Part shown: positions 7,879 to 17,641 of the stretch, piece after piece
How positions within the stretch are numbered: position 1 is the stretch's first letter
Layout of the letters: every line of letters begins with the position of its first letter
NCBI GenBank assembly: GCA_964522015.1
Contig: CAZFST010000009.1
Span: 62,001-126,000, forward strand
DNA length: 64,000 nt
Reading direction: 5' to 3'
Source: QQWI01 sp964522015
GTDB lineage: Bacteria; Bacillota; Clostridia; Peptostreptococcales; Acidaminobacteraceae
Position numbers and translations under genes: made by a program
Notes under the pieces: model-generated
What the model was told of the DNA's origin: nothing
What the model saw: only the letters and a program-made list of their open reading frames with translations
Database searches by the model: none

Positions 7879-9903
7879 CTATAGCAGGGTCTTCTTTGCT
7901 TTAGCAGTATTCTCTTCCCGATACCCTTCCAGTTTTCGATAAAGTGTATTACGACCGATGCCAAGGGTCTTTGCTGCTTCTGTCATATTGTTGGCGCAAA
8001 CATGTACAACTGCCAAAACATGTTCTTGTTCAAGGGCTGCTAAGGTTTTTATGTTTTTCAGCTTGCTGATTTGCTGTTCCTTGTTTTCCTGTAGTTCTCT
8101 ATCTTCCTGTTGTTTACCATTTTCTACCATAGCGTTATCTTCCCCATTGGCCACCTGAGGGGCACTCTCCTCTTTGCCACCGTCACCCTTTGATGGGAAT
8201 GACGATAATGACCCTGACTTTTGTTTTGACCCTAAAGATGGAAAGCTTTGGGCGTTTATCATCCATTCTAGCGTGTTTTCAAGCTCTCTGATATTGCCCG
8301 GCCACTGATAGGACATGAGCTGTTGCAGTTGATTCGCGGAGAGTTCGAAGGGTTTTCGGTTAATGCGCTTGGCGATTTTTCGATTAAAATACGAGACCAA
8401 CAGTGGGATGTCTTCTTGCCGTTCTCTTAGGGCTGGTAGGTGAATAGGGAGCACTTTTAGGCGGTAAAAGAGATCCAGTCTAAATTGACCTTCTCCCACG
8501 GCCCTTTCCAAATCTTTATTGGTGGCGGCGATGATGCGCACATCCACTGGGATTTGTTGGTGGCTTCCCACCCGGCACATGACCCCTTCTTGTATCACTC
8601 TGAGTAGCCGGGTCTGCATTTCTACGGGCATATCCCCAATTTCGTCTAAAAAGAGGGTGCCCCCATCGGCGACTTCAAATTTACCCGGCTGTCCCCCTTT
8701 TTTTGCCCCTGTAAATGCCCCTTCTACATAGCCAAAAAGTTCAGATTCAATTAAAGTATGGGGGATTGAGGCACAGTTCAGCACCACAAAGCCCTTGTGC
8801 CTGCGGTGGCTATGATTGTGTATGGCATGGGCAAACACTTCTTTCCCCGTGCCGCTTTCCCCTGTGATTAAGACGGTGGACTTGCTATCAGCCACTTTAC
8901 TGGCAAAGCTGATGCTTTCTTTCATGTAATCTGACTGCCCAATAATCTTATCAAAGGTATATATGGCCTTGCCCCCAAGGATATTGGCGGTTTGCCTGCG
9001 GGATCTCTTGACATCTTTTAAGGTTAAAATCACAGTTTGTAAGGTGCCATCTTCGTGAAATACTGGTGAGGCGCTTAAATCAATGTGGGCAAGGTCCGTT
9101 TGCCCAAGGAGCTGAACTTCTTCGTCAATAAAGGGAATCCCAGCTCGGCAATTAATCATCATCTCTTCAAATCGGTCCAAGAGTCTCCAAAGGGGTTCCG
9201 CTTTTAAGATAGAGGCTGTCAATTTAAAATAACGGGCCGCCACTTGATTGATGGCCACGATAGTACCCTTTGTATCGCATACAATTACGCCGAATTCCAA
9301 CATCTCCATCAGTTTTTCTGAAAATGTGGTGTGTTCTTTTATTTGTTGATTGGTCTTTTGTAACTTCATGGTGTTTTCAATGGCATTGACTGCCGCCACC
9401 ACCATGCCAAGGGTGTGGGAATGAACGTTTTCAATATAACCTGTTAGGTCCAAGGAGCCGATGATTTCTTGATTTTCTCCTCGAATCACTGCACAGGAAC
9501 AGGTCCAGCCATAATAGGCCTCAATGGTGTGTTCCTTCCCAGAAACCTGTATGGGTTCTGCTAAGGCAAGGGCGGTTCCCATGGCATTGGTACCGATATA
9601 CATCTCACTCATATAGGCTCCAGGTACCATTTTCATTTCGTGGGCCACTTGCAAAATAGCTGCATCTCCGATTAAAGACAGAATGCACCCCTGGGCATCG
9701 GTTAGAATGGCCACAAAATTTGAACCCCGGACAAAATCATACAGCTGAATCATAAATGGTTCAGCTGTAATCATTAAATCCTGCTTAGATAGAATATGTT
9801 CAGACAGGGCCTCACCGGTGAGAATCTTTTTACTGAAGACCTGATCCGATGTGATGCCACTAAGTTGACTCCTCTGTTGCGATGCAAGGATGACGTCCCG
9901 CAT
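7879..9903 (-). CDS. Sigma-54-dependent activator (GAF-PAS-AAA+-Fis HTH)
   Basis: A 674-residue enhancer-binding activator resembling AcoR. A GAF-like sensory region occupies about residues 50-180 and PAS about 200-300. The AAA+ domain shows Walker A GESGTGKE (348-355), the sigma-54 contact loop GAFTGA (395-400) and Walker B GGTLFLDEIGD. After a charged low-complexity linker (~570-625), a Fis-type helix-turn-helix ends the protein (NMTEAAKTLGIGRNTLYRKL). The ATG at 9903 follows GGGAGG. It is last in an operon with a TPR kinase and a TPR protein. The ligand and target promoters are unknown; no clear -24/-12 promoter was seen nearby. Confidence 0.93.
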   Translation of the reverse strand: MRDVILASQQRSQLSGITSDQVFSKKILTGEALSEHILSKQDLMITAEPFMIQLYDFVRGSNFVAILTDAQGCILSLIGDAAILQVAHEMKMVPGAYMSEMYIGTNAMGTALALAEPIQVSGKEHTIEAYYGWTCSCAVIRGENQEIIGSLDLTGYIENVHSHTLGMVVAAVNAIENTMKLQKTNQQIKEHTTFSEKLMEMLEFGVIVCDTKGTIVAINQVAARYFKLTASILKAEPLWRLLDRFEEMMINCRAGIPFIDEEVQLLGQTDLAHIDLSASPVFHEDGTLQTVILTLKDVKRSRRQTANILGGKAIYTFDKIIGQSDYMKESISFASKVADSKSTVLITGESGTGKEVFAHAIHNHSHRRHKGFVVLNCASIPHTLIESELFGYVEGAFTGAKKGGQPGKFEVADGGTLFLDEIGDMPVEMQTRLLRVIQEGVMCRVGSHQQIPVDVRIIAATNKDLERAVGEGQFRLDLFYRLKVLPIHLPALRERQEDIPLLVSYFNRKIAKRINRKPFELSANQLQQLMSYQWPGNIRELENTLEWMINAQSFPSLGSKQKSGSLSSFPSKGDGGKEESAPQVANGEDNAMVENGKQQEDRELQENKEQQISKLKNIKTLAALEQEHVLAVVHVCANNMTEAAKTLGIGRNTLYRKLEGYREENTAKAKKTLL

Positions 9904-9923
9904 ATTGCCTCCCGGTTGGTTTG

Positions 9924-11132
9924 TTACTTAGGCTTAAATGCAACGATTTTGCTAACTTTACCCGACTCTTTTTTTGTGTTTTTCAAAAATGTCAGAGCTC
10001 CTGGGACTTCTTGCCAAGCATCTTTGCCATTATAAGCATAGATGATGGCTTCTGTTTCGTCACCTGGAGTGTAGTGGTCCGGCAGGCGCTCCCCATCGTA
10101 TGGCAAAGATTTAGCACCAAATAGGTATTGGGGAACAAAGCGATTAGCCTCTAAGGCTTGATTTAATAGGTCGTTGGCGTCATTTCGTTTTATCATAAAG
10201 GCATAAAGAGCGTGACTGTAGAGCATGCTAGCCATATTGTCTTCTTCAAACATGTCAAAAAGATTTGCCAAGGTTTCTAGGTCTTTTAGCTGTATGGCCA
10301 TTGGAGTCAGAACATCCCGCACCCCTAAATTATCACTTGGCGATAACAAAATCAGGCGTTTGCCATAAGTCATGGCCTCTTCAAACATGCCAATGGCCCG
10401 GTGAAAGTCCATCAGTTCAAAAAGCAGACGCAGATAAGGCCGTGCTGGCCAGTGATACCATAGGTTAAAGTTTTTTTCGTTTTCTGCAGTTTTGAGCACA
10501 TCTCCGATTTCAAGGGCCATTTTATCTAAAACATCAGTCACTTCAGCCATGACCCCGTTATAGCCAGCTTCATTCTCTGGATATTTTGCCAGGATATCCA
10601 TTAAACTGATTTCATTCTGCCCAGCATTTTGAGGAAAGAAGTGGTCTGTAATTGGGTCTCCAAATGCTGAAAACGGCTCTAAATGGCCTTCTAATTGGTA
10701 GGCTTCAAAACCGGCAATATCAATTAGCACAGCTATTTCTAACGCATTGGGTAAAACAAAATCTTCAATCACAAACCCTTCGCTCAGCAGCCTTTTGGAC
10801 CACTTATCCAGTGCTGACTTGGACACCTGTGCCCATGTCATAAAGGCCGTCTTCGTTATTTTTTTGGCTTTGAAGGCCCCGCTGTTTTCAAGTAGTAAAT
10901 AGATTTGAGTCATAATAAACTTCTCTACTTCGTCAGGTTTAAGTTCAAAAGTCATCTGATTGCAGGCTTTTAAGATGTTTTGCAAGACTCTTTCTTCTAT
11001 TTCAGGGTGTAAAAAGTCACCATAGATTGAGACCAGGGAATCGCTGAGTTCTGTAAATAGCAGGGCATTGACTGCCAACACCTGCCTACTGCCCAATGCT
11101 TTTTCCAATCGTTCTTTACGACTATTGATCAT
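9924..11132 (-). CDS. TPR-like repeat protein of unknown function
   Basis: A 402-residue soluble, mostly helical protein. The middle (about residues 220-330) has degenerate tetratricopeptide-like helices. The C-terminal part (NRFVPQYLFGAKSLP...DHYTPGDETEAI...PGALTFLK) resembles the tail of ST7-like or uncharacterised TPR proteins. No enzyme motif was recognised. The ATG at 11132 is preferred over the upstream one at 11150 because AAAGGAG sits just before it. That ribosome site lies inside the end of the upstream kinase gene, so the two overlap by 11 bases and are probably translationally coupled. It may be a scaffold for the kinase and the sigma-54 activator; that is inference. Confidence 0.7.
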   Translation of the reverse strand: MINSRKERLEKALGSRQVLAVNALLFTELSDSLVSIYGDFLHPEIEERVLQNILKACNQMTFELKPDEVEKFIMTQIYLLLENSGAFKAKKITKTAFMTWAQVSKSALDKWSKRLLSEGFVIEDFVLPNALEIAVLIDIAGFEAYQLEGHLEPFSAFGDPITDHFFPQNAGQNEISLMDILAKYPENEAGYNGVMAEVTDVLDKMALEIGDVLKTAENEKNFNLWYHWPARPYLRLLFELMDFHRAIGMFEEAMTYGKRLILLSPSDNLGVRDVLTPMAIQLKDLETLANLFDMFEEDNMASMLYSHALYAFMIKRNDANDLLNQALEANRFVPQYLFGAKSLPYDGERLPDHYTPGDETEAIIYAYNGKDAWQEVPGALTFLKNTKKESGKVSKIVAFKPK

Positions 11133-13077
11133 GTGATTCTCCTTTAACATTTATGGTGACGGTTGTGCCTTTTCCTACTTCTGATGCGATGGAAATGGTC
11201 CCTGCTAAGATCAGAGTGACAATATTATAGACTAAATGGAGTCCGAGACCCATGCCCTTTTGTTTGCTATGGCCAATGTTGAAGGGTTCAAATATTCGGC
11301 TGATGTCTTCTTTTTCAATGCCAGCGCCAAAATCTTTAAATGTCAATTGCCAGCTGTCCTCCGTAAAGGTCAGTTCTATTTGGATTAAACCCTTGCTCTG
11401 ACCCACGGGTACCCCATCAAGGGAGGATGGGTAGCCGTGCTTAATTGCGTTTAGAAAGAGTTCGTCCATTAATTGAGTGATACTCTGGACATCCACTTCC
11501 ATATCAACCGTTTCATTTATGGGACACAGAAACTGAACCTCCCAGTTAAAGGGCTGATACTGAATATGAAGGGTGCTCAACCAGTCTTGGAAAAATTGTT
11601 TAGGGGAAATGACTTGCCGAGATATGGCGCTGGGGTTGATGGCGATTTTTTTGAAACTTTGCACGATTTGGGCGGTTCTCGTCAGATTGGATTCCAGTCG
11701 GTCCAGCACGTCTTTTTCTTCAAATAGGTAGTCTATTAGGTGGTTTCTACCGACCAGGGACTGATTCAGTGCATTCTGGAAATTTTCATGGCAACTTTGC
11801 AAATAGGAGGCTAGGGTTACCGAATTTCCCAGAGGGGTGTTGATTTCGTGTGCCACACCTGATACTAGGCCTACAAGGGAATTCATTTTTTCTGAGCGAA
11901 TCAGTTGTTCTTGGGTGATTTCAAGGTTTTTCAAGGTAGTGGCCAATTCTATGGCTAATTTTTCAACGGCATCATTTTTTTCTTTGAGGGAAACATTGAT
12001 CAGTCGGTAGATTTCTGCGTCTTTTTTAGCGGTTTCTAAGTGCATTTCTGCTGCTATCATGCTGAGCTTTTGCTCTAAACTTTGTGTGATATTGATTTCC
12101 CGTTGCTTAGCATGCAGCTTATAATAGACAATGGCATCCTCTAAGTTGCCTCGTTTTTCTTGGATTTCTGCGGTTGTTTTATAGATATTGTCTAGTAAAA
12201 TAGTGGATTTCAACTCCCCACAGATTTTGCTAGCGGTTTGTGCACATTCAAAAGCCTTTTCTAATTGGTCAATCTCCATATAGATTTGGGCCAGTGTTAG
12301 GCTAGAATTAGCGATACCAATTTTATCGTTTAGCTTCATCCGTTGATCAAGACTTTCTTGACCATAGGCAAGGGCTTTTTCAAATTGACCTAACTCTTTG
12401 TAAAGGGTTGCCGCCAGTTCAATGCAAAACGGCAGGGATTTTAAATCCCCCTTGGCTGTTGTCACTTCAATGGCTTTTTCAGCATACCATAAAGCAGTCT
12501 CCGAATGGCCAAAGTGTTGCTCACACTTGCTGATACCGGCTAAGATCGAACCAAACATAATATGGGGGTGCTCTTTATCCGTGCATAGCTCAAGGGCTTC
12601 AGTAAAAAAGGTAAACGCATCTTGATATCGGCCAAAAATACCCCTGTTCAAGTCTGCAATATTATAAAGGCAAAAGCCCAATACTTCTTCAAATTGATTG
12701 GCCCGTGCAATGGGTAGACACTTATGCCAATAATCCAGTGCGATGGTGAGATTCCCCATGGTGGCTTCCACTAGGGCTAAGCCAATCAAAGAACGGGCGT
12801 ACCATAAAAGCTCAGGAGACGTTTCAAAATAATGACTAGCTCTTTCAACTAGGTTATGAGCCTTTGGATAATCATTGCCATAAAATAGAAATAGCCCATT
12901 GAGTAAATCCACTATGGCATTGGTTAAAGGCTCATTAATAGACTCTGCCAATTCACAAAGTTCTATAATGGCGGGCCTAGTTATGTCAACCCCAGATCTT
13001 CTATTTAGCCAGGCGACTTCTGCCAGGGCTTGAAATCGAATTTCTTCCCTACTCATGTGCTTTTCCAGTTTGTCCAT
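11122..13077 (-). CDS. Cytoplasmic TPR-sensor histidine kinase
   Basis: A 651-residue kinase. Residues ~45-330 are tandem TPR repeats of the LuxR/MalT-associated kind. A coiled coil follows (~340-400), then an H box with the phospho-histidine in VSGVAHEINTPLG (His410), and a C-terminal HATPase domain with GIEKEDISRIFEPF and GMGLGLHLVYNIV motifs. There are no membrane segments, so the signal is probably intracellular or protein-borne. The frame extends upstream to 13182, but AAGGG precedes the ATG at 13077. No response regulator is adjacent. The operon partners are a TPR protein and a sigma-54 activator that itself lacks a receiver domain. Confidence 0.9.
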   Translation of the reverse strand: MDKLEKHMSREEIRFQALAEVAWLNRRSGVDITRPAIIELCELAESINEPLTNAIVDLLNGLFLFYGNDYPKAHNLVERASHYFETSPELLWYARSLIGLALVEATMGNLTIALDYWHKCLPIARANQFEEVLGFCLYNIADLNRGIFGRYQDAFTFFTEALELCTDKEHPHIMFGSILAGISKCEQHFGHSETALWYAEKAIEVTTAKGDLKSLPFCIELAATLYKELGQFEKALAYGQESLDQRMKLNDKIGIANSSLTLAQIYMEIDQLEKAFECAQTASKICGELKSTILLDNIYKTTAEIQEKRGNLEDAIVYYKLHAKQREINITQSLEQKLSMIAAEMHLETAKKDAEIYRLINVSLKEKNDAVEKLAIELATTLKNLEITQEQLIRSEKMNSLVGLVSGVAHEINTPLGNSVTLASYLQSCHENFQNALNQSLVGRNHLIDYLFEEKDVLDRLESNLTRTAQIVQSFKKIAINPSAISRQVISPKQFFQDWLSTLHIQYQPFNWEVQFLCPINETVDMEVDVQSITQLMDELFLNAIKHGYPSSLDGVPVGQSKGLIQIELTFTEDSWQLTFKDFGAGIEKEDISRIFEPFNIGHSKQKGMGLGLHLVYNIVTLILAGTISIASEVGKGTTVTINVKGESHDQ

Positions 13078-13167
13078 TTGGGACCCTTCTTTCTTCATTC
13101 TCACTATCATTATAACCGATTTTAACGTATAATCTATGTATCTAACGATAAAAGAGGTCGAGATTAT

Positions 13168-14277
13168 ATGAAAATTGCACATACCACATCCGGTGTCCGC
13201 GGTTTGGCATCATATGTACAAAATCAACACAACTATTTTGCTGAACACGACACTGAAGTTGAAAATTTAATCATTTCTTCTGCAAAATGGCGCAAACAGC
13301 CAATCAACGTCTTTGAGCCAGCTTCTTATCTTGTAGCAAATATCTTTCCATGGCCAAAGTCAGTCAAAGAGGTCAAAAATAAGTTAGTGGATTATCAACC
13401 AGATATCCTTCATCATCACCACCCATCTGGCAGATTAGACTTTGATGTGGCTAAGTTCCAGAGAAAACTCAAAGTACCCACCATTTGTACAGTTCATATG
13501 TCGGTGGGTTCTAGAGAATACTTTGTGGACAAGGTGATGAACACATTTTTTAGAACGGTTCGCAGAAACTTCAAAAATGTAGATGCTTATGTAGCCATTA
13601 GCCAGTTTGTTAAAAAGCAATTAATTGAAATAGGCGGGGTCCCAGAAGAAAAAATCGTCCTTCTCTATGCAGGGGTGGATACCAACATCTTCGCACCCCT
13701 TCCAAAAGAAGCTCACGATACCCTTGAAGTCACATTTGTGGGTCAAATCATGCTTGAAAAAGGGATTGATTTACTCATTAACACCGTGATTGAACTGGCA
13801 AAAGTGCGAAAAATTCGCTTAAATATTGTGGGCGATGGCAACTTAAAAACCATGCTCATGAAAAAAACAAAAAATAATCCTGAAATCAACTGGGTTGGTT
13901 ATTTAAATGGTCAAGCAAAAGTGGCTGAGTTTTATGCCAAATCCGATGTGGTGGTTTTACCAAATAGATGGGATGAGGCTTTCTCATATATTCCATTGGA
14001 ATCCATGGCCTGTGGTACGGCGATTATCGCATCTAACGTGGGTGGTAACTCAGAAGCAATAGTGGATGGTGTCACTGGTAGACTCTTCAATATAGACAAT
14101 CCTAAAGAGCTTTTCGATATCTTAAACGATACTAAAATCGAGGACTTCTGGAAAATGGGCGAAAACGGCAGAGCACATGCACTCAAACATTTTACCCTGG
14201 AGTTGTTTGGACAAAAGTACCGGTCACTTTATGATAATTTAATGACAAATCCTAGTGTGATCAAACAGATCGACTAA
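13168..14277 (+). CDS. GT4-family glycosyltransferase
   Basis: A 369-residue GT-B fold glycosyltransferase that would move a sugar from a nucleotide donor to a cell-envelope glycan. The C-terminal donor half shows VTFVGQIMLEKGIDLLI, VGDGNLK and the EX7E-type region EAFSYIPLESMACGTAIIASNVGGNSEAI, typical of GT4. The ATG follows GAGG at slightly long spacing. It is divergent from the TPR kinase and 17 bases ahead of a UDP-galactopyranose mutase, so a galactofuranose-containing polymer is a reasonable guess for its pathway; substrate specificity is not readable. Confidence 0.9.
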   Translation: MKIAHTTSGVRGLASYVQNQHNYFAEHDTEVENLIISSAKWRKQPINVFEPASYLVANIFPWPKSVKEVKNKLVDYQPDILHHHHPSGRLDFDVAKFQRKLKVPTICTVHMSVGSREYFVDKVMNTFFRTVRRNFKNVDAYVAISQFVKKQLIEIGGVPEEKIVLLYAGVDTNIFAPLPKEAHDTLEVTFVGQIMLEKGIDLLINTVIELAKVRKIRLNIVGDGNLKTMLMKKTKNNPEINWVGYLNGQAKVAEFYAKSDVVVLPNRWDEAFSYIPLESMACGTAIIASNVGGNSEAIVDGVTGRLFNIDNPKELFDILNDTKIEDFWKMGENGRAHALKHFTLELFGQKYRSLYDNLMTNPSVIKQID

Positions 14278-14294
14278 TAGCAAGCGAGGTTTTT

Positions 14295-15392
14295 ATGAAA
14301 TTTGATGTTCTAGTAGTTGGTGGTGGCCTTGCAGGGGCAACTGCCGCAAGACTCTTGGCTGAACAAGGCAAATCTGTTTTAGTCATTGAAAAACGCAAGC
14401 AAATTGGCGGCAATTGTTTTGATTTTATGAACGAGCACGGGATTACGGTCCATCTTTATGGCCCACATATTTTTCATACCAACAATAAATCGGTTTGGGA
14501 TTTCCTCAATCGCTTTACGAAGTTTAATAGTTTTCAACATCAGGTTTTAAGCTTTGCAGAAGGTCGCTTAATTCCCTTCCCAATCAACAGAGATACTATT
14601 TGCGATGTTTATGGGGTGGATATTCCAGTTGACCAAGTCCATGCTTTTCTTGATCAAGAAGTACAAAAAGCCACTTTTAATAACCCACCTGAAAATTTTA
14701 GGGATGCGGTTGTGTCTCAAGTTGGCCAACGGTTATACGATCTTTTCTTTAAAAACTACACTAAAAAGCAATGGGAAAAAGAGCCCGAAGAGCTCTCTGC
14801 TGAGATCGCCAATCGCATTCCGATTCGCGAAAACCGTGATCCCCGCTATTTTTCTGATAAATACCAAGGCATTCCAGTCCATGGCTATACAAAGATGATT
14901 GAAAATATGTTGGATCATCCGAATATCTCTTTAATGCTCAATTGTGATTACTTCAAAGTCAAAGAGAGCATTCTCGCGGACCTCACGGTCTACACTGGAC
15001 AATTGGATTACTTCTTCAACCGTGAACATGGTAGCCTTGATTACCGTTCAGTTGATTTTCAATTTGAAACCTTGGAAATTGAGACCTATCAACCGGCCGC
15101 TGTTGTTAATTATCCTAACGATTACGATTTTACCCGAATTACAGAGTTTAAACACATGACGGGGGAAAAAAACAATGCCACAACCCTTTGCTATGAGTAC
15201 CCGGCTGCTGAGGGCCAACCTTGTTATGTGGTGATTTCAAAAGAAAATATGGCTGTTAGAGAGCGTTACTTAAAAGAAGTGGCTGCCCTTGAGGCCTCTG
15301 GAAAATTCTTATTTGTAGGTCGATTGGCAGAATATAAATACTATAATATGGACCAAGTGGTTGATGCTGTCATCCAAAAGATTCCCACCTGA
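14295..15392 (+). CDS. glf: UDP-galactopyranose mutase
   Basis: A 365-residue FAD enzyme converting UDP-galactopyranose to UDP-galactofuranose. The N-terminal dinucleotide fold VVGGGLAGATAARLLAEQGK is intact, followed by IGGNCFD and the GPHIFHTN motif near the active site. FKNYTKKQWEKEPEEL and the arginine-rich region around IPIRENRDPRYF also match the family. Length is standard. AGGT precedes the ATG. It is co-transcribed with the glycosyltransferase upstream and indicates galactofuranose in a surface polysaccharide or glycolipid. Confidence 0.96.
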   Translation: MKFDVLVVGGGLAGATAARLLAEQGKSVLVIEKRKQIGGNCFDFMNEHGITVHLYGPHIFHTNNKSVWDFLNRFTKFNSFQHQVLSFAEGRLIPFPINRDTICDVYGVDIPVDQVHAFLDQEVQKATFNNPPENFRDAVVSQVGQRLYDLFFKNYTKKQWEKEPEELSAEIANRIPIRENRDPRYFSDKYQGIPVHGYTKMIENMLDHPNISLMLNCDYFKVKESILADLTVYTGQLDYFFNREHGSLDYRSVDFQFETLEIETYQPAAVVNYPNDYDFTRITEFKHMTGEKNNATTLCYEYPAAEGQPCYVVISKENMAVRERYLKEVAALEASGKFLFVGRLAEYKYYNMDQVVDAVIQKIPT

Positions 15393-15412
15393 TTTTACAA
15401 ATGACATCTTAG

Positions 15413-15455
15413 AACTCACAAGTGCCGCACCTTTTGGTGTTCTTGTGGGTTTTAC
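15413..15455 (+). terminator. Probable terminator after glf
   Basis: AACTCACAAG pairs with CTTGTGGGTT (one G-T pair), with inner pairing CACC/GGTG and a short T-rich tail. Confidence 0.65.
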
Positions 15456-15473
15456 TTTTAGATTGGAGTTACT

Positions 15474-16634
15474 ATGAGCACTGCCTTCTTCACAAATGGC
15501 CAAGACGCATTTTCTTATTTGTTGGGCGCTATTCAAGGGGCTCAGGTTACCATCGAGATTCAAATGTTTATCTGGCGTGATGACGAGATTGGTCTGCTGA
15601 TGGCTGAGGCAATCCTTGCTGCTGCTAATCGAGGGGTGCAAGTCACCATTTCAAAAGATGCCATGGGCGGGGTTTTTGAATACGGCGAAGAGCATAAGCG
15701 CTCTTTTTTTCACCCAAAACTACCTTTAAGCCTACGGCTAATGGCCCGAATTTTGGATAAAGCCTATCCCATGGCAGGTAAGCCTACCGGGTACAAGCAA
15801 AGTCCCCACCCTTTAGCCTTAAAAATATTGAATCACCCCAATATCCAAGTGATGTGCGACCGAGTCCAAAACGACCATTCTAAATACTATATCTTTGACG
15901 ATTCAGTCCTTGTGATTAGTGGTATGAATATTGAATATAAAGAATGGCGACATGATTTACTGGGACGTCCCTACTTTGATTTTATGGCTGCCTTCCATGA
16001 TCCTAGAGCTGTACAGGCTTTTAGACAAGCTAAAACCATGGTAGCCCCTACTCAGTGCCAACCTGTGGCCATTGGAAATTTAGGGATGGGGCTGGATTTC
16101 ATCCTCAATACAGTGATACCGGCTCATTCCAAAGGGATGACTAAAGCCTTTGAAGCCCGCTGTGCTTTGATAAACCGACTACAACAAGCAAAGCATCACG
16201 TGACCATTGTCATGGCTTATATCGGGGATCAAAGCCTTATGGACACCATAGCAGCCCTTGCCCAAAAGGGCGTCAAGATAACCCTTTATATACCCATCAG
16301 TGCGAATTTACAAAACGACCTAAATCTCAAACATGCTAAACACCTGATGGTCAAGTGTCATCAGCACATTGAACTCTTTCTATGCCACCATATGATCCAC
16401 GGCAAACTGATTTTAATTGATGGGGATTATGTTACCTTTGGTTCCACCAACCTCAACAAGCAAGCCATGACCCTACTGCAAGAATCCAATGTGGGCTTTT
16501 CACTGGCTGCCCATGGTCTATTGGAGACCCTTCTGGGGGCCATCCAAGAGATTCAAGGCCAATCCACAAAAGTGAATCACAGCGACGAGATTCACTATAA
16601 TCCCCTTATGGGATTTTTAGAAGGATGCCTTTAG
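15474..16634 (+). CDS. Phospholipase D-like / cardiolipin synthase-family protein
   Basis: A 386-residue protein with two HKD motifs: DHSKYYIFDD at about residue 140 and IHGKLILIDG at about residue 305. This two-motif arrangement defines the phospholipase D superfamily, in which the histidines form a phospho-enzyme intermediate. Bacterial cardiolipin synthases are close relatives but usually carry two N-terminal membrane helices, which are missing here. It may therefore be a soluble or peripheral phosphatidyltransferase or phosphodiesterase. It follows the glf terminator and precedes a DegV gene by 24 bases. Confidence 0.85.
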   Translation: MSTAFFTNGQDAFSYLLGAIQGAQVTIEIQMFIWRDDEIGLLMAEAILAAANRGVQVTISKDAMGGVFEYGEEHKRSFFHPKLPLSLRLMARILDKAYPMAGKPTGYKQSPHPLALKILNHPNIQVMCDRVQNDHSKYYIFDDSVLVISGMNIEYKEWRHDLLGRPYFDFMAAFHDPRAVQAFRQAKTMVAPTQCQPVAIGNLGMGLDFILNTVIPAHSKGMTKAFEARCALINRLQQAKHHVTIVMAYIGDQSLMDTIAALAQKGVKITLYIPISANLQNDLNLKHAKHLMVKCHQHIELFLCHHMIHGKLILIDGDYVTFGSTNLNKQAMTLLQESNVGFSLAAHGLLETLLGAIQEIQGQSTKVNHSDEIHYNPLMGFLEGCL

Positions 16635-16658
16635 CATCATCAAATGAAAGGAGCAATT

Positions 16659-17540
16659 ATGGCTATTACACTGATTACCGACAGCACCTGTGACTTATCC
16701 CCCCAGTACCTAAAAGAGCGCAATATCCCCTTTGGCTCTCTTAAAATTCTATTTGAAGAAACTGAGTATACAGATAAGGTCAATATCACAAATGCCGAGT
16801 TTTACGCTAAAATGAAACAGTCCAAAGTGCTACCCAGCACTTCTCAAGTAAACCCAGGTGAATTTGAAACCTTATTTTCTCAGGAATTAGCAAAAGGCAA
16901 TCAAGTCCTTGGCATTTTCATTTCTTCTGATTTAAGTGGCACTTTCAACTCCGCAGTGATGGCCAAAGAGGTCTTGACCCCCTCAAAAAATGGGGAACAA
17001 AAGGTTGATTCTAAAGGACTTCCAGCCATTACCTTGGTGGATAGCCGCACCACAAGCTTTGGTCTTGGAATGCTGGTCAAAAGAGCCCAAGATGCCATCG
17101 ATGCTGGCGAAACCCTTGAGGCTATCGTTGCAAAACTCAACCTATGGATTGGCAAACAACAACTCTATGGCATGCTTGATAGCCTTGAAAATCTAAAAAA
17201 GGGCGGCAGACTGTCTGCAGGTTCTGCCATGATTGGCACCCTTTTAAGCGTTAAGCCTATTATTGAAGTCAAGAATGGTAAGGTGGATGTGGCCTCAAAA
17301 GCCCGGGGCTCGAAAAAAGGGATGGCATGGATGATAGAACAGCTCCTTGCGGAATATCCAGACGGGCAGGTTGGTGAAATTGCCATAGCCTACGCCAATG
17401 ACCCAGAAAAAGCAGAAGAGTTCAAAGCATTGCTACTGAGTTCTGTGACCCCTACAGCCATATTGGATGTGGAGATTGGATCTGTGGTAGGCACCCATAC
17501 AGGTGCAGGAGCTGTGGGTTTGGTTTACTTTAAAAAATAA
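16659..17540 (+). CDS. DegV-family fatty-acid-binding protein
   Basis: A 293-residue DegV protein. In this family (FakB) the protein holds a fatty acid while the FakA kinase phosphorylates it for phospholipid synthesis. The N-terminal ITDSTCDLS, the TSQVNPGEFE loop, the ISSDLSGTFNSA motif and the GRLSAG region are all typical. The ATG at 16659 is preferred because AAAGGAG lies just upstream; the frame itself opens 15 bases earlier. Being next to a phospholipase-D-like gene supports a lipid role. A second, diverged DegV lies at 27700. Confidence 0.93.
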   Translation: MAITLITDSTCDLSPQYLKERNIPFGSLKILFEETEYTDKVNITNAEFYAKMKQSKVLPSTSQVNPGEFETLFSQELAKGNQVLGIFISSDLSGTFNSAVMAKEVLTPSKNGEQKVDSKGLPAITLVDSRTTSFGLGMLVKRAQDAIDAGETLEAIVAKLNLWIGKQQLYGMLDSLENLKKGGRLSAGSAMIGTLLSVKPIIEVKNGKVDVASKARGSKKGMAWMIEQLLAEYPDGQVGEIAIAYANDPEKAEEFKALLLSSVTPTAILDVEIGSVVGTHTGAGAVGLVYFKK

Positions 17541-17585
17541 GAGGTTATCCACACAAGTTCTAAACTTGTGTGGATAACCTCTTTA
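17540..17585. terminator. Bidirectional terminator
   Basis: A perfect 18-bp stem (AGAGGTTATCCACACAAG and complement) with a 7-base loop. The minus strand has a strong T run and the plus strand a weaker one. It separates DegV from the convergent peptide-transporter operon. Confidence 0.9.
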
Positions 17586-17641
17586 CTATTTCACTATTAC
17601 CATTGCCATTGCCTCTTTTGGATAATCGTTTAAAAAAACGA

